This document shows, in pieces, positions 1 through 5,516 of a stretch of 18,758 nt of DNA (positions are counted from its first letter, which is position 1; each line of letters begins with the position of its first letter). The notes below the pieces were generated by a model, which was given only the letters and a program-made list of their open reading frames with translations, had not been told where the DNA came from and did not search any database. A program made the translations under genes and the position numbers. Source of the DNA: JAFDZO01 sp041859205 (GTDB taxonomy: Bacteria; Bacteroidota; Ignavibacteria; Tepidaquicellales; Tepidaquicellaceae); the NCBI GenBank assembly GCA_041859205.1, contig JBHEKU010000280.1, forward strand, positions 1 through 18,758, in the 5' to 3' direction.

Positions 1-1
1 A

Positions 2-703
2 AGCTCGCAGAATAATTTGCTTCTCAGCAGACAGAATTTAAAACTCAATATCGGTTCAAAGACAAGTGAAGATTATGATGCTGCAGGCAGCCTGCTTTAT
101 GATTCGCTTGAAGTGTTTGGCACGACAAATAGTTTATTAGATAGGATTGCAAAGGAAAATATTACAATAAAGCAGCTTGATCTAAACAGACTTATAAATG
201 AAGAGCTTGTTACAGTTGATAAAGCAAACTATCTGCCGAAGCTTTACGGCTTTGCTCAGTACGGATTAGCGGCAAATGAAGATGACAATAGATCACTTGG
301 CAGTTACAGATTTTTTAATACTTTCAATTTAGGGTTAGGTCTTTCCTGGAGTCTGAACTTCTTCAAAAACGATTACAAAGTACATCAGAGCTTAATCGAA
401 GTTAAAAAAAGCGAAGAGCAGATAAGTGATGTTAAGAGTAAATTAAGAACTCAGGCACAGAGTGTAATTTTAAGAATAGAAGATGCAAGAAACAGAATCC
501 GTTCGCTTTATGAAACAGTAAAACTTTCTCAAAGAGGACTTGAGCTTGCAGACGTCAGCTTTAAGAACGGTGTGTTGAATCAGATCGACGTTCTTGATGC
601 AAATTTACAAGTAAGTCAGTCACGCCTTGCATATCTACAGGCAATATATGATTATCTTATTGCAAGAACTGATTTAGAAGAATTAATGAACAGCAAAAAA
701 TAA
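2..703 (+). CDS. TolC-family outer-membrane efflux protein, C-terminal part (5' truncated by window)
   Basis: This is the 3' end of an outer-membrane efflux protein of the TolC/OEP family, the trimeric channel that works with an inner-membrane pump and a periplasmic adaptor. The reading frame is open from base 2, so the TTG at 17 is not a believable start and the gene begins outside the window. Seen: about 233 residues with the alternation typical of the second OEP repeat. A helical stretch (VDKANYLPKLYGFAQYG) leads into beta-strand-like hydrophobic/aromatic segments (FNLGLGLSWSLNFF) and then a long amphipathic helix rich in Q/S/L. That helix includes SFKNGVLNQIDVLDANLQ, which resembles the conserved 'Y..G.....DVLDA...L' motif of the family, and it ends in LIARTDLEELM. 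Adaptor and pump genes are presumably upstream, out of view. No clear intrinsic terminator follows, only the inverted repeat at 736-858. Family assignment is solid; the substrate is unknown. Confidence 0.88.
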   Translation, partial: SSQNNLLLSRQNLKLNIGSKTSEDYDAAGSLLYDSLEVFGTTNSLLDRIAKENITIKQLDLNRLINEELVTVDKANYLPKLYGFAQYGLAANEDDNRSLGSYRFFNTFNLGLGLSWSLNFFKNDYKVHQSLIEVKKSEEQISDVKSKLRTQAQSVILRIEDARNRIRSLYETVKLSQRGLELADVSFKNGVLNQIDVLDANLQVSQSRLAYLQAIYDYLIARTDLEELMNSKK

Positions 704-735
704 TTTTTAAGTAAGTAATACAATGACGTTCAGGG

Positions 736-858
736 GCGCCCCTTCCGATGCATTAGTCGGATTCCACTTAAGCAGAGTAAGTTTAATCTCATCGATTGGG
801 AAAAAAGAAATCTGCGAAAGGAGAGATAAGTGGAATCAGGTTTTTTCGGAAAGGGCGC
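736..858. repeat. Long imperfect inverted repeat (possible MITE/REP-like element or structured RNA)
   Basis: This is most of the 209-nt gap between the tolC-like gene and the SDR gene. Two nested pairs of arms are visible. The outer pair is GCGCCCCTTCCGA (736-748) with TCGGAAAGGGCGC (846-858), 12 of 13 paired. The inner pair is GATTCCACTTA (760-770) with TAAGTGGAATC (827-837), 11 of 11 paired. A third short pair, GCAGA (772-776) with TCTGC (811-815), lies inside. The left end also carries the 10-bp perfect palindrome GGGGCGCCCC (733-742). The GC-rich arms stand out against the AT-rich surroundings. There is no T-run directly after the right arm, so this is not a standard terminator. It could be a non-autonomous mobile repeat, an IS remnant or a folded RNA; I cannot distinguish these without other genome copies. 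Confidence 0.6.
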
Positions 859-912
859 TTCTACTTTAGGCTTGCGGATTTTTTTAAAAAAATTTAATTA
901 AGGGATTAATAC

Positions 913-1668
913 ATGAACAAAATAGCTCTCATAACAGGTGGCAGCAGAGGACTTGGAAAAGACATGGCGCTGAGGCTTGCCGAAAAAGGAAACGATGTAA
1001 TCATTACTTATCTCTCAAAAAAAGATGAAGCAAATGATATTGTAAAAGAAATTGAATCAAAAGGAAGAAAAGCTCATGCGCTTCAGTTTGATGCGGGCGA
1101 TATAAAATCGATTGATAGTTTTTTAAGTGAAGTAAAAAATGTTTTAACTGAAAAATGGAATACAGAGCGATTCGATTTTCTTATTAACAATGCCGGCATG
1201 GGGCAGACAATCCCCTTTTCACAGGTAACTGAAGAGGATTTTGACAGATTTATGAATGTGCATTTTAAAGGAGTATATTTCCTTACACAGAAAGCTTTGC
1301 CTATGATGAACGATAACGGAAGAATTATAAATCTTTCAAGCGGTACAACACGATTTGTAAATCCGGGCTACTCAATATATGCAACGATGAAAGGCGCAAT
1401 AGAAGTGCTTACAAGGTATGTGGCTAAAGAAGTCGGAGCAAGAGGAATTACAGTTAATATTGTAGCTCCGGGACCTATTGAGACCGATTTTAATAATGCA
1501 GCAATACGCAGTAATCCGCAGGCAAAAACCTTTTTAGGTTCGATGACGGCTCTGGGAAGAGTCGGCACTGCAGAAGATATAGGCGGCATAGTTGCCTTTT
1601 TATGCAGTAATGATGCCGGATGGATAAACGGCCAGAGAATAGAGGCATCAGGCGGCATTAATTTGTAA
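913..1668 (+). CDS. SDR-family NAD(P)-dependent oxidoreductase (FabG-like)
   Basis: This is a classical short-chain dehydrogenase/reductase, 251 aa, the usual length for a cytosolic FabG-type 3-oxoacyl reductase or related alcohol dehydrogenase. Seen: an N-terminal Rossmann strand with TGGSRGLG (residues 8-15) for dinucleotide binding, NNAG (92-95), the catalytic Ser at 142/143 (LSSG), YATMK with Tyr156 and Lys160, and the APGPIETD loop (185-192) after the active site. It ends in the usual GQRIEASGG segment. The residues around the second strand (ITYLSKKDEA) have no acidic residue at the strand end, which is more in keeping with NADP(H) than NAD(H); this is inference. The ATG at 913 gives the full Rossmann start; only a weak AGGG precedes it. 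The next gene, 97 nt downstream on the same strand, is a fatty-acid hydroxylase, so a lipid substrate is plausible. The exact reaction cannot be read from the sequence. Confidence 0.9.
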   Translation: MNKIALITGGSRGLGKDMALRLAEKGNDVIITYLSKKDEANDIVKEIESKGRKAHALQFDAGDIKSIDSFLSEVKNVLTEKWNTERFDFLINNAGMGQTIPFSQVTEEDFDRFMNVHFKGVYFLTQKALPMMNDNGRIINLSSGTTRFVNPGYSIYATMKGAIEVLTRYVAKEVGARGITVNIVAPGPIETDFNNAAIRSNPQAKTFLGSMTALGRVGTAEDIGGIVAFLCSNDAGWINGQRIEASGGINL

Positions 1669-1765
1669 ATCCGGTCTAAGTATTTATACGTAATTCAAGT
1701 GTAAATATAGAGTAGGGATAATTTTGTAAATTATTTTTTTCATTAAAGTTTATTATTTTGCTGTC

Positions 1766-2416
1766 ATGAGCTTGATAAGATCAAAAGGAAAATTTGTTTC
1801 CAATAGAGATGAAACAGTAAGATTATTTAAGAATCCGATTCTTGAATATTTCTCACATATTCATCCTATAACGCCTGTGGTAGTTTTTGTGCCTTTTGCA
1901 CTGATTTTTCTGTATATGTCGTTTGCGTCTGTAGGTATATTGAACACGATATTCCTCTTCATAGTCGGTGTATTTTTATGGACTATATTCGAGTACTCTT
2001 TCCATAGATGGGCATTTCACTATCATCCAAAATCAATTCCCGGAAAGAAGCTGCACTTTTTAGTGCATGGTATTCACCATGATTACCCGAGAGACAGGAC
2101 GCGTCTCGTGATGCCACTGCTGGTAAGTGTTCCGCTTGCATTACTTTTTTATTTTATATTCCACGCTGTGTTTGGAGTATTTGGTTACACAACATTTGCC
2201 GGATTTATATTAGGATATGTTTCGTATGATTCCATTCATTACGCAACACATCATATGCCTATGAAAGGTAAAATCGGCAAGTACCTGAAAGAATATCACC
2301 TGAGACATCATTACAATGATGAACATACTGCATACGGAGTAAGCAATCCCCTATGGGACTATGTATTCTCAACTGTTCCTCCGCATATAAAGGAAGAAAA
2401 GAACGATGCTAATTGA
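1766..2416 (+). CDS. Fatty-acid 2-hydroxylase-like membrane di-iron enzyme (FA_hydroxylase superfamily)
   Basis: This 216-aa integral membrane protein belongs to the fatty-acid hydroxylase/sterol desaturase superfamily. Seen: two hydrophobic segments (about 36-52 and 56-76), then the histidine clusters that bind the di-iron centre: HRWAFH (His80, His85), HFLVHGIHHDYP (His97, 101, 104, 105), HYATHH (His159, 162, 163) and HLRHHY (His178, 181, 182). Another hydrophobic pair lies between (about 116-152). The 'HGIHHDYPRDRTRLVMP' and 'GYVSYDSIHY' stretches and the terminal 'NPLWDYVF' are what I know from the eukaryotic Scs7/FA2H sphingolipid fatty-acid 2-hydroxylases, so 2-hydroxylation of a membrane lipid acyl chain is the best guess. 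There is no cytochrome b5 domain, unlike many eukaryotic homologues, so a separate electron donor is needed. The ATG at 1766 has no Shine-Dalgarno sequence. A terminator follows at 2442. Confidence 0.87.
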   Translation: MSLIRSKGKFVSNRDETVRLFKNPILEYFSHIHPITPVVVFVPFALIFLYMSFASVGILNTIFLFIVGVFLWTIFEYSFHRWAFHYHPKSIPGKKLHFLVHGIHHDYPRDRTRLVMPLLVSVPLALLFYFIFHAVFGVFGYTTFAGFILGYVSYDSIHYATHHMPMKGKIGKYLKEYHLRHHYNDEHTAYGVSNPLWDYVFSTVPPHIKEEKNDAN

Positions 2417-2441
2417 TTTTATAATTAAATAATTTTAATTT

Positions 2442-2482
2442 AAAAAAGGTTTTTGAACGGAGTTTGAAAACCTTTTTTATTT
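2442..2482 (+). terminator. Rho-independent terminator after the fatty-acid hydroxylase gene
   Basis: The stem AAAAAAGGTTTT (2442-2453) pairs perfectly with AAAACCTTTTTT (2467-2478) around a 13-nt loop, and the T-rich tail TTTTTTATTTT runs directly from it. It lies 25 nt after the hydroxylase stop codon and only 10 nt before the histidine-kinase ATG at 2493, so it also sits in the 5' region of that gene. The stem is AT-rich with just two G-C pairs, so its strength is uncertain. Confidence 0.7.
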
Positions 2483-2492
2483 TAAACCGTGA

Positions 2493-4415
2493 ATGAAAAA
2501 TACTGAAGATAAAAATACCGGTTTACGTAATGAAGTTGACAAGCTTAACGAAGAAGCATTAAAAGCATCAAATTCCGATGTTCAGCTTGCGAAAGAACTT
2601 CTTGAAAAAGCCAATAACATTGCAAAAGAGATATCATATAAAAAAGGATTGGCGCGTAATCTTTATATCTACGGATATTATTATCTGAGAACAAGCAGAT
2701 ATGAAGACGCTAAAACAGTTACCGATGAATCTATTTCACTATATGAAAATTCAGGAGATAAAGCCGGTGTAGGGCATTGTTATAATAATTACGGCGGAGT
2801 TTATCTTTATCAAAGCGATTTCAAAAAAGCTCTAGAGTATTATCAGAAAGCCCTTGAAGTATCTGAAGAATTGAATGACAAAAGGTCAGAGTCAATTGCT
2901 GAAAACAACATTGGTAATATTTACCTTCAGCTGGGAGAATCTTACAAAGCATTAGAGTACTATATAAGAAGCCTTAACATTAAAATTGAGTTCAATGACA
3001 CTGCGGGAATAGGAAATACACATAGCAATATAGGAACTGTGCATTTAAAGCTTTCTAATTTCAACATTGCAATTGAAAATTATAAAAAAGCTCTTGATCT
3101 GGCGGAGAGAGTTAATGATAAATATATAATCGGAAATGTACTGATGAATTTAGGAGTTGCATACTCTAAAATGGATGACCACGTAAAAGCACTGGAGTAC
3201 TACAAGAGATGCCTTGGCATGCGGCAGGAAATGGCTGACCGTCATGGAATGGCGCTGGTACTGAATAATATTGGTGTGAGCTTATCGGTTACAAAGGGAT
3301 TAAAAGATGCAATGAAATATTTTCGCAAATGTCTGAAGATACAAAAGGAGTTAAACTATCCATTTGGTCTTTCTGAAACTCTGGAGGAAATTGCCGAACT
3401 GAATTTCGCCGAGGGAAATTATAATGAAGCAATTGATTACTTAGAAAAAAGTATAAAAATTGCTGAAGAGAATGAGTTTAAAACGATGATGGAAGGATGC
3501 AACTTATTATTTTCAAAAATCTATGCAGCAAAAAAAGATTATGAAACTGCGCATAAACACCTTCAGGGTTATATCAAAATAAAGGAAGAGCTGTTAAATG
3601 ATAATTCCGAAGCGAGAATAAAAAATGTGCAGATAGTGTATGAGACAGAAAGCGAAAGGAAGTTATCGGAATTCTACAGGCAAAAATCTATTGAGCTCGG
3701 AAAATTAAACGACAGGCTGGAAGAAATCAATAAACAGAAAAATGAATTTATGGGAATTGCCTCTCATGATCTGAGAGACCCGATTTCTTCTATTCATTCT
3801 ATTGCAGAGATAATCCGCGAAGAAAATATCAAGCTTAATGCAAGCGAGATAATAGAGTATTCAGACGGTATTGTAAAGCTCTCAGATAAGCTTCTTGGGC
3901 TGCTCAAAAATCTGTTAAATGTAAACAGAATTGAATCGGGAAATTATAACTACAAATTCGAATCTGTAAATTTAAATGACACTATTAATGAAATAGTGAG
4001 AATGTATAACGGACCTGCCGATGAAAAAAATATTTCTATTGAAGTCGACGTTCCTAATAAAGGCTTGAAAATAAAAGCGGACAGATATTCGCTTGAACAG
4101 ATATTAAGCAATCTTATTTCTAACGGAGTAAAATTTACTTATCCCGGAAAGAAAGTTTATGTAAGCGCTTCTGAAACTGATAAAAAAATAATTCTGGAAA
4201 TCAAAGATGAAGGTCAGGGGGTGAAGCCGGGAGAGATAAGCAAGCTGTTCGAAAAATTTGCTAAGATAAGTTCGAAGCCGACCGGAGGAGAGCTTTCAAC
4301 CGGTCTCGGGCTTTCAATTGTAAAAAAACTTACTGAGATAATGAAGGGTGAAATTTCCGTTGTTTCTGAAATCGGAAAAGGAACTAAGTTCACTCTCGAA
4401 TTTAAAAAATCGTAA
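2493..4415 (+). CDS. Soluble TPR-containing sensor histidine kinase
   Basis: This is a 640-aa cytoplasmic histidine kinase. Residues about 20-365 form a run of tetratricopeptide repeats with roughly 40-residue spacing, with recurring patterns such as NNYGGVYLYQSDFKKALEYY, NNIGNIYLQLGESYKALEYY and MNLGVAYSKMDDHVKALEYY. A coiled-coil-like linker (about 370-420) follows. The HisKA dimerisation domain has the H-box ASHDLRDP with phosphoacceptor His425. The HATPase_c domain has an N-box (Asn540, Asn544), the G1 box DEGQG (572-576), an F-box (Phe586, Phe589) and the G2 box GLGLS (604-608). No transmembrane segment, signal peptide or receiver domain is visible. The TPR region is probably the input module, sensing a protein or peptide partner; this is inference from similar TPR kinases. 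No response regulator is adjacent, so it is an orphan kinase here. Its stop codon is one base from that of the convergent lipoprotein gene. Confidence 0.93.
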   Translation: MKNTEDKNTGLRNEVDKLNEEALKASNSDVQLAKELLEKANNIAKEISYKKGLARNLYIYGYYYLRTSRYEDAKTVTDESISLYENSGDKAGVGHCYNNYGGVYLYQSDFKKALEYYQKALEVSEELNDKRSESIAENNIGNIYLQLGESYKALEYYIRSLNIKIEFNDTAGIGNTHSNIGTVHLKLSNFNIAIENYKKALDLAERVNDKYIIGNVLMNLGVAYSKMDDHVKALEYYKRCLGMRQEMADRHGMALVLNNIGVSLSVTKGLKDAMKYFRKCLKIQKELNYPFGLSETLEEIAELNFAEGNYNEAIDYLEKSIKIAEENEFKTMMEGCNLLFSKIYAAKKDYETAHKHLQGYIKIKEELLNDNSEARIKNVQIVYETESERKLSEFYRQKSIELGKLNDRLEEINKQKNEFMGIASHDLRDPISSIHSIAEIIREENIKLNASEIIEYSDGIVKLSDKLLGLLKNLLNVNRIESGNYNYKFESVNLNDTINEIVRMYNGPADEKNISIEVDVPNKGLKIKADRYSLEQILSNLISNGVKFTYPGKKVYVSASETDKKIILEIKDEGQGVKPGEISKLFEKFAKISSKPTGGELSTGLGLSIVKKLTEIMKGEISVVSEIGKGTKFTLEFKKS

Positions 4416-4416
4416 A

Positions 4417-5337
4417 TTATCTGTTTATCATATTTTTATTCAGCAGACCATCTAATTCACTGTAAGTGAATTTCACTTCTATTACGCCGAGCGCATAAGC
4501 AGCAATTTCATAATGATTAAATAAAAATTCAATTCCGTCCTTAGTAATGGCAAAGTTTTCGTTTGGATAAATTTTGTTTTCAAAAAATCCCACATCTGTC
4601 AGCTTTTCATTTGCTTTCACTTCATATTGTTTTCTTATCGCCGCTTCGATCATTTTACTGAGTTTGCTATCGGAACCTTCCTTAAAAATATCTTTTATAT
4701 AAAGCACATTTCCGGTCTTCATATCAAAATTTGTATATGTTGTATTATATGCTCCGTGAGCCCCGCCTAAATAATTTTCCATATCGTTTTTTACGCAGAG
4801 AAAATCAGCAGTGTTATAAACAATTGCAGTTGAGTCTTTTAAATACCATGCTCCCGGAAAATCAGGGACTTCTTTTTTGAAATCTTCATAATCCTTCATA
4901 AATCTTTCCGTAATCTTATCGAAGTCTGAATAGTGAGTATCTTCAACATTGTAAGCAAGCAGGGCATTATCTCTGATGCTTTCGTCAATTTGTTTCTTCC
5001 ATTTTCCTTCAGTCATTTCAAGATAGTAAATCTGAATATTTGCGCAGTCTTCCCTCGTTACATCACAGCCCTTATAGGATTTTGTGAATGACTTCTGAGT
5101 AAACTTCCACACATCTCCGTTTGAATTACTGCCTGAGCCCTGCGGATTTGTTGTCTGACCTGTCTGCGGAGATTTTTTATCAGTAGAATTTGTGTTTGTA
5201 TTGTTGCTTGTCTGTTCCTGCTTTTTATCAGGTGAGTCAGTTGTGTTTTTATTTTCTGTAGTCTTTGAAGAATCGCGTGTGCATGCTGCTAAAGAAAATG
5301 AAAGTATTACAAGTGCTGTTAAAATTGTTTTATTCAT
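4417..5337 (-). CDS. DUF3298/DUF4163-type lipoprotein (RsiV/PdaC-like extracellular domain)
   Basis: This is a predicted lipoprotein of 306 aa. I choose the ATG at 5337 rather than the in-frame ATG at 5388, because it places an SPII signal at the very N-terminus (MNKTILTALVILSFSLAAC; lipobox SLAAC, lipidated Cys19). A low-complexity T/N/S/K/Q linker follows (about 21-74), as in surface or periplasm-facing lipoproteins. The rest is a globular domain with YLGGAHGAYNTTYTNFD (about 190-205) and NFAITKDGIEFLFNHYEIAAYALG (about 261-284). These match my memory of the DUF4163 plus DUF3298 arrangement found in RsiV and PdaC, where the fold binds lysozyme or accompanies peptidoglycan deacetylase. Function here is unknown; envelope or peptidoglycan association is inference. 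It is downstream of the beta-barrel receptor gene on the same strand but separated by a terminator, and it has its own promoter candidate at 5365-5396. Confidence 0.82.
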   Translation of the reverse strand: MNKTILTALVILSFSLAACTRDSSKTTENKNTTDSPDKKQEQTSNNTNTNSTDKKSPQTGQTTNPQGSGSNSNGDVWKFTQKSFTKSYKGCDVTREDCANIQIYYLEMTEGKWKKQIDESIRDNALLAYNVEDTHYSDFDKITERFMKDYEDFKKEVPDFPGAWYLKDSTAIVYNTADFLCVKNDMENYLGGAHGAYNTTYTNFDMKTGNVLYIKDIFKEGSDSKLSKMIEAAIRKQYEVKANEKLTDVGFFENKIYPNENFAITKDGIEFLFNHYEIAAYALGVIEVKFTYSELDGLLNKNMINR

Positions 5338-5364
5338 TATAATGGGGTTAGTAATCTGAAAAAT

Positions 5365-5396
5365 CCAATTTATAAAAATAATTTGCAAGTTTCAAA
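5365..5396 (-). promoter_or_regulatory. Candidate promoter of the DUF3298 lipoprotein gene
   Basis: On the minus strand, TTTG (5396-5393) is followed after 20 nt by TAAATTGG (5372-5365), one mismatch from the Bacteroidota -33/-7 pattern TTTG-N19/21-TAnnTTTG. The same stretch can be read as TTGAAA-N15-TATAAA. A start of transcription near 5358 would leave a leader of about 20 nt before the ATG at 5337. AT-rich sequence makes chance matches likely. Confidence 0.35.
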
Positions 5397-5432
5397 ACTT
5401 CCCCTTGCTAAACGGAATTTTCTTCTGTATAA

Positions 5433-5468
5433 AATAAAAAAAAAGCCAATGAACTCTCACCCATTGGC
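5433..5468 (-). terminator. Rho-independent terminator of the beta-barrel receptor gene
   Basis: The 7-bp perfect stem GCCAATG (5445-5451) / CATTGGC (5462-5468) has a 10-nt loop. Read on the minus strand it is followed by a run of at least ten T residues (the A-run 5433-5444 on the plus strand). It lies 49 nt past the receptor stop codon, in the right orientation to end that transcript before the lipoprotein gene. Confidence 0.8.
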
Positions 5469-5516
5469 ATTTTCTTTATTACGTCGTCTTTATTACTAAA
5501 CAATTATGTTGAAGAA

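Noticed and set aside
1681..1707. Weak stem TATTTATAC / GTGTAAATA after the SDR gene
   Set aside because: It is AT-rich with a G-U pair and no T-tract; such pairs are expected by chance in this composition. I do not call a terminator.
5338..5388. Longer N-terminus of the DUF3298 lipoprotein starting at 5388
   Set aside because: It would put 17 extra residues before a perfect lipoprotein signal and would cover the candidate promoter.
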